From NCBI RefSeq assembly GCF_965363235.1, contig NC_134841.1:34811440-34875439 (forward strand): a stretch of DNA of 64,000 bases, written 5' to 3'. This document shows, piece by piece, positions 13,089-23,897 of the stretch. Source of the DNA: Mytilus galloprovincialis. Taxonomy: Eukaryota > Mollusca > Bivalvia > Mytilida > Mytilidae. Position 1 is the first letter of the stretch. Every line of letters begins with the position of its first letter. The position numbers were made by a program, and so were the translations under genes. The notes beneath the pieces were generated by a model that searched no databases, was not told the DNA's origin, and saw nothing but the letters and a program-made list of their open reading frames with translations.

Positions 13089-13333
13089 ACAGCTAATTTC
13101 CTAATGCTTGTAGAGTAAAATGTTGGTTGGTTTGCTTGCTTTGTTTGTATAATTGTTTATTCAAGCTTTATAATTAAGATTGACATCTCCAAACAATATA
13201 TATGACATAGTTAAACCTGTATATTTCATATTTAAATTCAATTGGACATTTTCCCAATATAATTGTACAATATACAAACAAAGCAAGCAAACTAAGCAAA
13301 GTCTTCATCTGCATGCATTAGGAAATTAGCTGT
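13089..13333. mobile_element. 245 bp MITE with ACAGCTAATTTCC ends
   Basis: The left end ACAGCTAATTTCCTAATGC (13089) is matched by the inverse GCATTAGGAAATTAGCTGT (ending 13333). The inverted arms continue inward through the TTTGCTTGCTTTGTTTGTAT block and its complement near 13275-13300. There is no coding capacity, so this is a non-autonomous inverted-repeat element. Confidence 0.8.
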
Positions 13334-15118
13334 ATATAACTGATTCAACTTTGTATTACAGGTAAGCATCACAGCTTGTCCTGTTGGATACTGGCCGGAG
13401 TAGAATTTGGATCTTTTTGAGGTGAGAAAATATTTTATTTGTCCACATACAAGAGGGTGGTAATGGGGGTACCTTTATAACCAATAATGGTAAAAGTTCT
13501 TACTGAATGACGTTTACTGTAAAATTTGAAGCATGCAATAAAATGTAAAGTTTTAGACAATGAAAAAAATCAAACAAATTTTGAAGAATGAAGTTATAAT
13601 TTTTTTCCAAAAAATAACTGTAACGATCATTATTTGAGACCTCTGACAAATTACCAGAAGGATATTTTTATCAATCAATTTGATGCTAACAGTAGCCGAT
13701 AATGACCGTTTGACGCCTGATGGTAAAGGGCATTATTACCCTCCTACAAATTTAATTAATTGATGTAATCTTGTGGACAGCTTAAATTTCTATAAATCTT
13801 TTTTATTTGCAATTATATTTCATCTTTATATTTTCTACTGCAGCCTTTATAGATGTAAATCAGATGTTCTAAACAGTTCAGGAGGTTTAGTCCTTTTTAT
13901 CTACTTTCTCTTATACCCTTTTTAAACTTTTACATAATAACCATGAACTGAATCATAAAAAAAACTGTTGTTTTTATCATATTAAAGAATTGTGAATACT
14001 TGAAAAGGGGAGATAACCTCACATTTATTTGCAATGAAATGGCAAGTGCTGTCACATAGATGAGATGTCTTAATTATATTAAACTTTACTTCTTATTCAG
14101 TTTTGTATTTCTTTCAATACAAATTTCCAAAGAATTCATTTTTTCATTCAATATAAGGAGAAAATAAAGAAAATGTCATAAAACTAGAACCAAACAATGA
14201 AAGATTATTGAAACATTCTGAATAATTTTATCATTGTACGTTGTATTTCAAATTTTCAGCTTTATAGCTTCTGCTCTTGTCTGACACTCAATAAATAATT
14301 AATTTGATATTGGTAATAGTGATTTTAACACCTTGAAATCAAAATCAGATTATTGAAATGGCTTTCATTTTATAACAAATTTAGCTACACAATCTCTATT
14401 GCAATAATTTTTGGTAAATCAATAAATTTGAATAGAAAACAAGTATTTTTATATACAACAAATTCTGTCTATTTAAAAGAAACACTCAAATATTTAAACA
14501 TTACCGGTACCTAATTCATATATTTTAACATTACTTAAAATTACTATGGATTGTCAAGAAATGAAATATTATTTTATTTTATTTTTAGGTGTGTTTCTAC
14601 TGCTGCCTTGTGTGGTCAATCCAATGGACAATAACAATCATGCAGACCAGATATATATTGCTCTTTTGTTTAATAAAATACTTATAATTCTGAAAGCCAA
14701 ACGATTCATTTTTTTATGCTGTTATTTTTTCCATTTACTGTAAATTAACAAATTTTTGTTTTAATTCTGTTATTTGTTTGGCTCAAATGTACTATACAGA
14801 TATCTAGTTCCAGCTTTATATATGTACTCCTTTGCAAATAAAAACTTATATTTATATAGTTATAAAATGAGAAGTATTCTCATTTTATAATTATTATTGT
14901 TGACAATTTGATGAAATGGAAAATTATAATTGTAATGGTTGATAATTTAATAGAATAAAATAGTCTTTCTTTGGTTGACTGGTAGACAGGTCAACAGGTT
15001 GACAAGTCAACAGATGCCTATATTAAAATAATCTCTTTCTTTTTATCTCACGAGTAAAAACATATAGGGCACTTGACTTAATTGCACATTAATAGAGCAT
15101 TTTCTTTACCCTTTAACT
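13334..15118. other. Gap: no gene recognised
   Basis: AT-rich sequence. A short segment 13362-13421 is bordered by TTACAG and GTGAGA but contains stops in two frames. A 65-codon frame at 14546-14743 contains a hydrophobic run (FILFLGVFLLLPCVV) but ends without homology or a splice donor. Neither is called as an exon. Confidence 0.4.
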
Positions 15119-15375
15119 CATACCTGCCAACTGTCACTATTTGCAGGGGATTTCCCCCATGGCAGCTCCAAAATGGAAATTTTGAAAGAGCAATTTTGTC
15201 AATAATTTTAAACAAAACAGTTCATTTGACTAGGGCTATCCACTTTAAAAAGTAAGAAGAAACCAAAAAACAACATTAAAATACATTTGAAGGCCCCCTT
15301 GATGGTTTTATAGGACTGTAAGAGCCATCTTCCACATAAAACCCCCATGGGCATTTTGAAAAGTTGGCAGGTATG
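15119..15375. mobile_element. 257 bp MITE with CATACCTGCCAACT ends, copy 1
   Basis: Starts CATACCTGCCAACT and ends AGTTGGCAGGTATG, a perfect 14 bp inverted terminal repeat. The interior includes GGGGATTTCCCCCATGG and, near the right end, AAAACCCCCATGGG. The copy at 31344-31600 has the same length. It is non-coding. Confidence 0.9.
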
Positions 15376-15991
15376 TAAATTAACTCCCTTTCATCCTTTA
15401 CTTAACCCTAATCCTTACCCTTTAAGGATGTTTGCTTGTCATATTTTGGAATTTTGTCAGATTTTCAGAATTCTTTGGTTTTATCCATTTGAATGCCTTA
15501 CAAAAATTTGCCCATTGACCCCAATTTTTCTTTTTATAAATCTTTTACATGGATAATTATAAGCTATCTATTGAAGTCTTATAAAATCCTTGTTATTTTT
15601 TATTAGTTTTTGGGCACTTAAACTTGTCAATGATAAAGCATGGAAAAGTCAAGAAAGATTATTTTCCCGCCAAAATTTCAATGGCTAATATCTCGAAAAT
15701 AAGCATATTGACCTATTTTTTTAATTTTTTTTTGCTCTTTTGGTTCCTTTTATAATGCCCTAAAAAGCTTGTTATTTTGAAACTTAGTAGCAAACCTCCT
15801 TAATCTAACCCTTAATCATAATCCTTACCCTAGCTGCCCTTGATACCCTAACCTTACCACTCACCCTGGAAAATTGTCCACCTATGTAGGTAGACAATTA
15901 TTTGTAAAAGTTAATTTGTCCATCTGTCAACCAACAATTTTGTTAATGTTAAATTGTTGAGCTGTGAATGTAGACAATTTTTTAAAGGTTC
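15376..15991. other. Gap: no gene, AACCCTAA-like runs
   Basis: AT-rich, with several CTAACCCTTA / CCCTAACC words at 15400-15850 that resemble degenerate telomere-like or simple-repeat DNA but do not form a tandem array. No coding frame is recognised. Confidence 0.4.
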
Positions 15992-15995
15992 TACT

Positions 15996-16421
15996 GGTCC
16001 GAGACCACCATTGTCGTCCCTTGATTTTTGTTGTTCACAAATATAGTCCCTAGTGTTGACAGTGGGTTACTTGCCATTAATTTTAATACCCCTTCCAAAT
16101 TTATTATTTCATGTTTAATGCCTCAAATTGCAAGTAGGGGGATGAAATTACACTGTAAAAAAAATTGGGTCCAGAATTTTAAAGGAAAGTAGTGATTTGG
16201 TCCAGCTGAAAAAGGTTTAAAATTAGCACTTCTGAAGCTGTCAAAAGATTTCAAGACGCCCTAAACATACAATTGTCCATATTTTGAGTTAGAGACGATG
16301 AAGTTTTCTATAATTTTATAATTTTGATATAATTTGTCCCAAAAGTTGTACAACACACTGTAAAAGTTTCTTTGAGAAAGCGCAGGTGGGATTTTTTTTA
16401 TTTTCATTGTGTTCTCGGACC
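15996..16421 (-). repeat. Left flank of composite element 1
   Basis: Direct repeat of 17718-18169, with shared words such as CATTGTCGTCCCTTGATTTT, TAGTCCCTAGTGTTGACAGT and AAAGTAGTGATTTGGTCCAG. Its termini are the 13 bp inverted repeat GGTCCGAGACCAC / GTGTTCTCGGACC. Confidence 0.9.
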
Positions 16422-17717
16422 TTAGAGGTGAAATCTGTAAATATAGAATTTGTACTTTGGCAACTTCCCTAAATGATTTGATGGTGTCAACTTGTCAAAT
16501 AGCATGAAACAAAAAGATTTAAACTTTTATTTTATAGAATTTCTGCAAAAATGACCAATTTTGGCATTTTATGGTCAAAATAGGCATTTTTATAACTTTT
16601 TCAATATTGATGCATAAATGGCATCCTGACTTTCTATCTGACAGGTTTTCATGTGTCAATATTTGTGTTTCTATGCCTTTATCTACTTCTTTTACTTATT
16701 TATGAACTCTGAATCTACAGAAAAGAAGTTTATCTCAGACAAAATGTGCAAAATGTGTTGTATAAATGACCCTTGTCTAACGCCTTGTTTGAATGAAGTC
16801 AATAGTGGGGAGCTTGGTACATGAAGTTTGATGTCTATAATAAAGACCTCACTAAATTTGTATCAAATGCACTTTACAATGTCTATTGTACCTGTTCCAT
16901 TTCACATAATCTTTCTTTTCTTCTGTAGGATAGCAAGTGGTTTAAATATAAGCCTGTTGAGAATAAATTGCATGCAAGTTTTTCCCTAAAAATGCAAAAA
17001 TCTTTGTTTCAGACCATACTGTTTGTAAGAAAAGTTAATTGCAAGAGTCTTTTTGTGCTCAGATTTGTTGTATCATGTCACATGAGTATAGAAATGATAA
17101 AAAGAGACACAAATTTTTATTTCTTGTAACCTCAATATGCATTTTTTAATGTAAATATGTGGCACGGCCTAAATTGACCCTAAATTTTTTCCAGTTTTAC
17201 TTGGCCTAAGACCCTTTTAAACTAATATGATATGTTATTTGTAACTTTTCTATCAATTTAAAGTACTTTCAATACATATGTAACGATTATTTATAACCAA
17301 AAAGCTTTACAAATTTAAAATTGCTGGAAAATATTACATCTTCATGTAAGGCCCCCCTTCATTGAAAAACCTCAATTTTTAGGTGCAGGCTCATATAAAT
17401 TTGACTTTTGAATAATTATGCCAAGTCTGATAAATCAAATGAGTACTCTATTGCTTTTAGTACATGATAAGTTTTATATTAAGGCATTTAAAAAGTATTT
17501 TTTTGCAATATTTTAATTTTTAAAGCCCCAAATGTTGATAGTTGAAATTTTTCAATTTTAACGTCAAAATTTTACACGCAAAGATGAGTATAGAACTTAA
17601 CTTAATGTCTATAATATACATCCTATTGTCATGAAACTTTGTAAGCAGTGTAATAATTCATTAAGCTTTGGTCATACCAAGTTTTTTTAAGATTTGTCAA
17701 CTCTTTCTACCCTATTA

Positions 17718-18169
17718 GGTCCGAGACCACCATTGTCGTCCCTTGATTTTCATTGTTCACAAATATAGTCCCTAGTGTTGACAGTGGGTTACTTGCCATT
17801 AATTTTAATACCCTTTCCAAATTTATTTCTCCATGTTTAATGCCTCAAAATTGCAAGTAGGGGGATGAAATTACACTGTAAAAAAATTTGGGTCCAGAAT
17901 TTTAAAGGAAAGTAGTGATTTGGTCCAGCTGAAAAAGGTTTAAAATTAGCACTTCTGAAGCTGTCAAAAGATTTCAAGACGCCCTAAACATACAATTGTC
18001 CATATTTTGAGTTAGAGACGATGAAGTTTTCTATAATTTTTCTATAATTTGTCCTAAAAGTTGTACAACACACTGTAAAAGTTTCTTTGAGAAAGCACAG
18101 GTGGGATTTTTTTTATTTTCATTTATGTTCTAAAAGAAATGCACTACGAAATAATTGTGTTCTCGGATC
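17718..18169 (-). repeat. Right flank of composite element 1
   Basis: Second copy of the flank, with a small insertion near its end (about 18123-18150) and a terminal change CC to TC. It begins GGTCCGAGACCACC directly after the unit. Confidence 0.9.
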
Positions 18170-18199
18170 TACTGTCAACTTGACGATTTTATCGCATAT

Positions 18200-18769
18200 T
18201 TAAGGTGGTACCTAACACCTTGACTAAAATCAATTTGGCTTGTTGAATTTTCATAAAATTTTGACAAAATATTTATTTGATCCTTTGACAAAAATTTCAA
18301 AATTTCAAAAAACTTTAACCAATCACTTTCTCAATAAAATTTGGTTGGATATATATATAGCAGTTTAATACAAGAATGTGTCCTCAGTACACGAATACCC
18401 CACTTGCACTTTCATTTTCTATGTTCAGTGGACCGTGACATTGGGATAAAAACTCTAATTTGGCATTAAAATTAGAAAGATCATATCATAGGGAACATGT
18501 GTACTAAGTTTGAAGTTGATTGGACTTCAACTTCATCAAAAACTACCTTGACCAAAAACTTTAACCTGAAGCGGGACAGACGGACGGACGAACGGACGGA
18601 TGAACGGACGCACACACCAGAAAACATAATGCCCCTCTACTATCGTAGGTGGGGCATAAAAAATATTTGATCATTGAGAAGCTTAATATTTTCTTAACTT
18701 TGCAATGTAATTAAAATGTTTAGCTGATTTTACAGAGTTATCTCCCTGTAGTGTTAGGTACCACCTTAA
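18200..18769. mobile_element. 570 bp TTAA-flanked MITE with nested element
   Basis: Begins TTAAGGTGGTACCTAACACC and ends GTGTTAGGTACCACCTTAA, giving a terminal inverted repeat with TTAA at both ends. The TTAA target is typical of piggyBac-type insertions (established knowledge); assignment to that superfamily is inference. A diverged copy lies at 57638-57933. About half of the length is a separate ATGCCCC element inserted at 18369-18661. Confidence 0.85.
18369..18661 (+). repeat. ATGCCCC / GGACGGACG dispersed element, copy 2
   Basis: Runs from CAAGAATGTGTCC to GGTGGGGCATAAAA. Inside are the CAGTGGACCGTGACATTGGG block and the purine-rich GGACAGACGGACGGACGAAC run. It is nested within the TTAA MITE. 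Its termini are not clear inverted repeats. Copies lie at 11936-12221, 38502-38626 and at the right window edge. Confidence 0.85.
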
Positions 18770-19127
18770 CAAAAGAAGATAGTCTGCAATGAACTACATA
18801 TTCATATACTCCAGTTAATCCAAATATTTTCCAATGACTGAAAATCATATTTTTGATACATTTTTTTTAATAAAAATTGCTATACCAGGATAGATTTCAC
18901 TCAAATAAAATTATATTGTAAATTTTGATAGCATGATTTATTTTGAACATGTCCTTAAATGACAACAATTATGTATTTTGTTTGTCCAATGTTTAGCATT
19001 ACCAAGCAATAAATACTTGGAAATTTTGTTTGAATTTACAGTATAAATAAGTTTTCATTAATTATTTTGCTTTATAATAAATAAATTGTATAATAATTGT
19101 TATTTGAGAAGTACCTGTTTTACAAAT
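18770..19127. other. Gap: AT-rich, nothing recognised
   Basis: No frame, repeat copy or inverted repeat is recognised in this stretch. Confidence 0.4.
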
Positions 19128-19260
19128 ACAAAAAAGATGTGGTATGATTGCCAATGAGACAACTGTCCACAAGAGACCAAAATGACACAGACATTAACAA
19201 CTATAGGTCAACAATGAGCAAAGCCCATACCAAAGCATCCTTGAGACTTTCATCAGTTTA
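19128..19260 (+). repeat. Common dispersed repeat (GATGTGGTATGATTGCCAAT), copy 1
   Basis: Starts AAAAAGATGTGGTATGATTG and runs through AATGAGACAACTGTCCAC, AACTATAGGTCA and AATGAGCAAAGCCCATAC. A second, diverged copy lies at 19552-19700 and a short inverse piece at 29590-29640. This motif is familiar from mussel genomic DNA (from memory). Confidence 0.75.
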
Positions 19261-19374
19261 CAGGAGTCATTATTTAGATTAAAAGTTTTGCATGTTGGCA
19301 CAATGGAACAGGGTGTGTCCGTTGAAGGTTACTACGTTTGATATGGATTGGCTTTATTTAAAAAAAAAATTCCA

Positions 19375-19525
19375 GGTTGCCACTTGGTACAACATGAACA
19401 ATTAACGCAAGTATGGACACAATATTTAAGATTGATACATGCCGAATTTGGATTGTGATTAAATATTTGACACAGAATAGGTTTCTGACACACAATGAAT
19501 GTGGTCTAAGAACTTATAAATTTAG
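19375..19525 (+). repeat. Degraded copy of the left end of the 8622 element
   Basis: Shares GCAAGTATGGACA, GAATTTGGATTGTGAT, GGTTTCTGACACA and GAATGTGGTCTAA with 8680-8885, with the terminal CGACCGC sequence lost. Confidence 0.75.
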
Positions 19526-19551
19526 AATTTGTGATTTAATTACCAATTATA

Positions 19552-19700
19552 AAAAGATGTGGTAACCGTATGATGCCAATGAGACCATATGACATAGAAC
19601 ATAGAAATTAACAGCTATAGGTCACTGTACAGCCTTCAACAATGAGCAAAGCACATACTGCATAATCCGCTATAAAAGGCCCGGAAACGACAAATGTAAT
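19552..19700 (+). repeat. Common dispersed repeat (GATGTGGTA), copy 2
   Basis: AAAAAGATGTGGTAACCGTATGATGCCAATGAGACC, a run longer than but homologous to copy 1, followed by AACAGCTATAGGTCACTGTACAGCCTTCAACAATGAGCAAAGC. Confidence 0.7.
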
Positions 19701-20221
19701 TACAATTCAAAAGAGAAAACAAACGGCCTAATTAAATGTAGAAAAAATTAATGAAAGACAAATATGTAACATAGCAACAAACGACAACCACTGAATTACA
19801 GGCTCCTTCATGGGTCAGGTACATGCATACAGAATGTGGGTGGAGATGTTAGCGGGATCCAAATCCTCCCCCTAACCTTGGACTGTGGTGTAACAGAACA
19901 ACACAAGAACGAACTATAAAAATCAGTTGAAAAAAGCTCAACTCATCAAATGGATACAAATAGAAATACATCTCACAAAAACAGTGAACGTGACCGGGTA
20001 CTTTTTTATCCCAATAACAAAGACACCAAGTACAGATCTGAGAGTACTCTGACAGTTGCTAATAGCTAGTTCAAAGCCCAAAACAACTAATAAAATAATC
20101 ATGCAACTAAGATTAAATTATCAATCCGTGCACATCCCACATCCAATGGATTTAGTATGAAAACGTCATGAACAGTCAAGAGAAAAACATAACCTTGCTG
20201 CAATGCCAAGATCCCGGAAAA

Positions 20222-20290
20222 ACGAAAAATATCATCAAGATAACGGAAAGTGTTGTTGAATTTATCAATTAAATGCAATTTAGACAGGTC
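20222..20290 (-). pseudogene. Reverse transcriptase fragment (YLDD box)
   Basis: On the - strand a short open stretch reads LSKLHLIDKFNNTFRYLDDIF. The FRYLDD core is the catalytic reverse transcriptase motif, and FNNTF before it matches the split relic at 42420-48575 (FNNTFRFLDD). Sequence on both sides carries stops and dispersed repeats, so only about 23 residues of the enzyme remain recognisable. It is most likely a fragment of the same retroelement family, transposed or rearranged into repeat DNA. Confidence 0.65.
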
Positions 20291-20519
20291 TCTACGGAGT
20301 TTGGTCATAAACTTTGTTTCAAAACAAGTCTTCTATTAAAGGGATGCAATAAGTGCCCCACAGGAATACCTAGATCTGTCGATAAACTTTGTTACAGAAA
20401 CGTACATACATATCATCACACCTTTAGTAAGTATATCTGGCATATATACCGTTCTCATTAGAGAAAGCTTTAAATGAGATATGTTCTATATTATAAATTT
20501 ATAATACAAATATATTTCC

Positions 20520-20930
20520 GTGAGACCCATTCTATGTGGTCCAATATCCAAAATTTAAATGCATGGTTAGGTTCATCATATCAAGGAACCATGAGATTAT
20601 TATTTTTTTGGACCCCTTGGACTTCAATGTGAACTACATGACAGCGGGCATAAAATCCGAAATCTAGCTATAGATACATTGTTAGATTCAGCTTATAAAA
20701 AAGCATATCCAATCCTTGTTGAATTTTGGCCCCTGATGGAGAACAGTTTGAAAACTGTGTAAAAAACTATAAATCTAAAGTGGTGAGATTCGGCATATCA
20801 CAAAACCCCAGTTATACAATTTTTGATGAAATTAAACAGATCAATTTTGGACCATTTGGATATCAATGTGAACAGATTTAAAAACCGTACCAAAGAATTC
20901 CAGACTTTGAATTAAACCCCATTGAGATTG
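20520..20930 (+). repeat. Degraded copy of the 9655 repeat blocks
   Basis: Recurring phrases such as GACCCCTTGGAC, TTAGATTCAGC, TTCGGCATATCA and CAATTTTTGATGAAAT match 9655-10180 in order, with heavy divergence. Confidence 0.65.
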
Positions 20931-21682
20931 GTTAACAAAACTACTGTAAAATTCAGAAATTATTGCATGCATTTATTTATATTGAGATTTTTTTTAATGG
21001 ACAAAAATCCAGATTAATTATCGAGATTTCAGAAAAATCTTCACATTTATGTTCTTATTCGTAACCTCAACCGAACATTAAACATTTATCAATATAAACA
21101 TGATATAAATACAAAACTCTCATATGGGCATGATGGGAGTAGCCACTTGCAAAAGTCAAGTGCATTTTCGAAAAAACAAAGGTCGGCAAGTGTATGATCA
21201 ATTTATTGTAATTAAATCCCTAAATGAGATACAGATAATTGAGCCGGTAATAATATTTTCCTTCACATATCCATCTTTAGCAGATTCGGATCTCCATCTG
21301 CCATGTTTACAGCACCTCTGCACCAAGCTTTGAAACCATAATTATAAAATAATTTAGACGTATAAAGAACCTGTATCCAAAATAAACCAGCTTAGTACTT
21401 TAGTGCAAAGTGTATCTTATGAATTTATGGCATATTATAGACAAGCGATATGTAGCATTCAGATACATTACATTGACCTTTAAAGGTGGAAACCCGATTG
21501 AAATAGAACAAAAGCTGTTCGTTAGAGAAGGCGACAAATGCTTACTGTAATGTTTACTATAGTAACAAAATTTTTGAAAGTTAATAGAAACAAATAAAGT
21601 GACAATTTTCTTCTGGATTACGAAATGTTTTATTTCAAAAACAGCATTTGCACAAGTTTTCAATTTATCTATTACATAGTTA
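20931..21682. other. Gap: no gene recognised
   Basis: A 102-codon - strand frame (21400-21708) and a 69-codon + frame (21124-21333) are open but have no recognisable domain, splice context or codon bias. I see nothing else. Confidence 0.4.
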
Positions 21683-21926
21683 TTAAGGGACGACACCAAA
21701 AGATCCATGTAAGATAAAAAAAAAAACTTAATTCAAATAGTTTGGGGGTGGGGGTGTAGAACTGCTGTAAGATTTGGTTATCCGACATTGATTTTTACAT
21801 ATATCCATATGGGTCAATCAATTTTTCCCAAATTAAGTTAAGAGGTGGGTGAGGGGGTCAGTTAAAAAACTATATGAATTAAGGTTTTTTTTTATCCTTC
21901 ATTGAACTTTTGATGTCGTCCCTAAT
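21683..21926. mobile_element. MITE with AGGGACGACAYCAAAAG ends, copy 1
   Basis: Left end TTAAGGGACGACACCAAAAG, right end CTTTTGATGTCGTCCCTAA. The interior has a GGGGGTGGGGGT run on the left and a GGTGGGTGAGGGGG run on the right. A diverged copy lies at 28893-29111. It is non-coding. Confidence 0.85.
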
Positions 21927-21984
21927 AAGCAGAACAATTAGATATCAAGTCGACGACATGGGTATCTACCAGGTTTGATGTTGA

Positions 21985-22105
21985 AAATGCATAACCTCCG
22001 ATTTAAAAAAAAAAAATTACTGCGTATGAAGAACATATCAATCTATTAGTTAAGTAATTTTCGTGTCTGCCCTTTCATTATGTAATTCAAGGATAAATTC
22101 TAAAA
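21985..22105 (-). repeat. Dispersed repeat shared with 39555-39690
   Basis: ACATATCAATCTATTAGTT, TAATTTTCGTGTCTGCCC and AACCTCCGATTT occur here and, as reverse complements in the same order, at 39555-39690. Confidence 0.75.
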
Positions 22106-22134
22106 AATGGGTAACAATTGTATCTAATTGTATT

Positions 22135-22495
22135 TAAGCAAAGCACCAATCTGTATTGTTATTCTAGCCAAGCGGCAATCTGTATTGTTATTTAAGGCAA
22201 GCGGCAATCTGTATTGTTATTCTAGCCAAGCGACAATCTGTATTGTTGTTCTAGCCAAGCGACAATCTGTATTGTTATTTAAGCCATGTGGCATATCCGT
22301 ATTCTTATTTAAGCAAAGCGGCAATCTGTATTGTTATTCTGGCCAAGCGGCATATCTTAATCGTTACTCTAGCCAAGCGGCATATCTGAAGCGTTACTCT
22401 AGCCAAGCTGCATATCTAATTCTTAATCGTTACTCTAGTCAAGCTGCATATCTTAATCGTTACACTAGCCAGGCGGCATATCTATAATGTTATAC
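22135..22495 (+). repeat. Minisatellite, about 27-40 bp diverged units
   Basis: Ten or more copies of a unit like GCCAAGCGGCAATCTGTATT followed by GTTATTCTA. Later copies change to CATATCTTAATCGTTACTCTA. The 119-codon frame across it is simply the translated repeat. Confidence 0.85.
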
Positions 22496-22976
22496 TAAAC
22501 AATAATGTTGAGTAGGAAAAACCTAAACCATAACCAACTACACAAAATAAAGAAGATTGTTTGTAATGCATTTTTATCATTATTCAAAATCCAATTTAAA
22601 ATTATATCAATACTAGGTCACAATGCGTATGTGAAGCTAGTACAGTGCCTTTAAAATCATCTGAACCAAGGCTTTCTTATAAGAACCATGAACATAAATG
22701 TCTCTAGTATCATTGAATTCAAGCATCTCGGCCACATAAGGTTGACGTAACAAATTATTCTGATTTAACAAATTCCAAAATGGCACAATATAATGTTTAA
22801 TAACTATACATACTAAATTATAGGGGGCAACCAATTGTTGTCCTCCTTTCAGTCAAAGAAAAAAGCAATTACACCTGATGAACCTGGTATGTATCATCTA
22901 GAATTAAATAATTCAATTTTTTTGTTATTACTGTTAGCACATCTATCAACTGAATGAGGTCCATGCATATAATCTC
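22496..22976. other. Gap: no gene recognised
   Basis: AT-rich sequence without recognisable repeat copies or protein-like frames. Confidence 0.35.
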
Positions 22977-23103
22977 GGGGGCAGATCCAGCCATTTTAAA
23001 AAGGTGTGGTTCCAACTATATATATCCCCATTCAAATGCATTGATCGCCCAAAAAAGGGGGTTTCCAACCCTCCCCCGGAACCCTCCCCCTGGATCCGCC
23101 ACC
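22977..23103 (+). mobile_element. Short GGATCC-ended element, copy 1
   Basis: GGGGCAGATCCAGCC at the left and CTGGATCCGCCAC at the right form inverted ends. The interior carries CATTCAAATGCATTGATCG and GGGGG/CCCCC runs. Other copies lie at 26754-26899, 27409-27550 and 53990-54149. Confidence 0.8.
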
Positions 23104-23214
23104 GAGTCTATAAATTCTAAACAACTCAACACTGACGCCCCCATAGTCAAAATCAAAATCCTTGCTTATAGTATCTGCTTCAAAAAATTTATCTCTAGGT
23201 ATCCATTCAATATC

Positions 23215-23762
23215 TAAAACATTTGTTAACAAAATACAGACTCAGCAGTCACTGTTTAAGAATGGAAACTGGCAGACATGAACGAATTATCAATGCATGT
23301 GGTAAAAATGAAATATTACCTCGACATGAGAGGATATGTTTATATTGTAATTCAAATTGTATTGAAAATGAAATGCACTTTCTTTTGGAATGCCCTCTTT
23401 ACAATAACCTCAGAAGAGATATGACTGATTATATCAAAAAATACCCCAGTTTAGATAATTTAAATAGAAAAAATCTTTTTCATGGATCATGATTAATGAA
23501 GATAGCAAATTTTTATCTACTTTATGTGCATACCTCGATAAAGGCCTGCAACTAAGAAAATTAGAAAATTAGTTAACTTAAATAGTCTAATAGTTATCAA
23601 AATTATCTCCCCTTGACCACTGATCCTTTCCTCATGCATTTGAATTATTATTTTATGTTTCTTTAATCACTCTGTCATGTTTATGTCATGTTGTAATTAA
23701 TGTTATGCTCTTAATGGGCCCTTTAATTTGGAAAACAAAAATCTTGTATTGTATTGTATATT
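23215..23762 (+). pseudogene. 3' end of a non-LTR retrotransposon with zinc-knuckle relic
   Basis: The frame at 23223-23492 contains KYRLSSHCLRMETGRH-like residues after its start, then CLYCNSNCIENEMHFLLEC, a C-x2-C-x10-H-x4-C pattern. That pattern is typical of the C-terminal domain of non-LTR retrotransposon polyproteins (established knowledge). After a frameshift near 23490 a second frame runs to a stop at about 23570. The 3' tail contains GGGCCCTTTAATTTGGAAAA and ends in TTGTATTGTATTGTA, the simple-repeat tail expected of such elements. Tail copies lie at 33790-33862 and partly at 26360-26435. The 5' part including the polymerase is missing, as is usual for truncated LINEs. Confidence 0.8.
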
Positions 23763-23897
23763 AAGGATTATGCACCCTTAGGGAGCTACCAACAACGGGT
23801 TATCCGAAAAATAAAATTTTTGTAAAATGATTTTTATGGGGGGAGCTATGATGAAATTTGAAAAAAATAGGCAGGACAGGAGTTTTTAGTAAAAAAA

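Larger units (their letters stand above)
15996..18169 (-). mobile_element. Composite element, copy 1 (flank-unit-flank)
   Basis: A 2174 bp element made of a 426 bp left flank (15996-16421), one 1296 bp unit (16422-17717) and a 452 bp right flank (17718-18169). The flanks are direct repeats of each other. Each flank starts GGTCCGAGACCAC and ends GTGTTCTCGGAYC, so its ends are inverted repeats. The whole is bounded by TACT at 15992-15995 and TACT at 18170-18173, a perfect 4 bp target-site duplication. The unit and flanks are homologous in reverse orientation to the element at 43386-48146. I see no transposase, integrase or reverse transcriptase frame. It could be a non-autonomous DNA element or an unusual LTR-like element. 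Confidence 0.85.

Noticed and set aside
14546..14743. Small secreted or membrane protein
   Set aside because: Hydrophobic stretch in AT-rich DNA; no splice donor, homologue or clean cleavage site.
21400..21708. 102-codon - strand frame as a gene
   Set aside because: No domain, no splice sites, and it partly overlaps the end of a MITE.
22128..22487. 119-codon repeat protein
   Set aside because: It is a translation of a short, diverged minisatellite; no start context or homologue.
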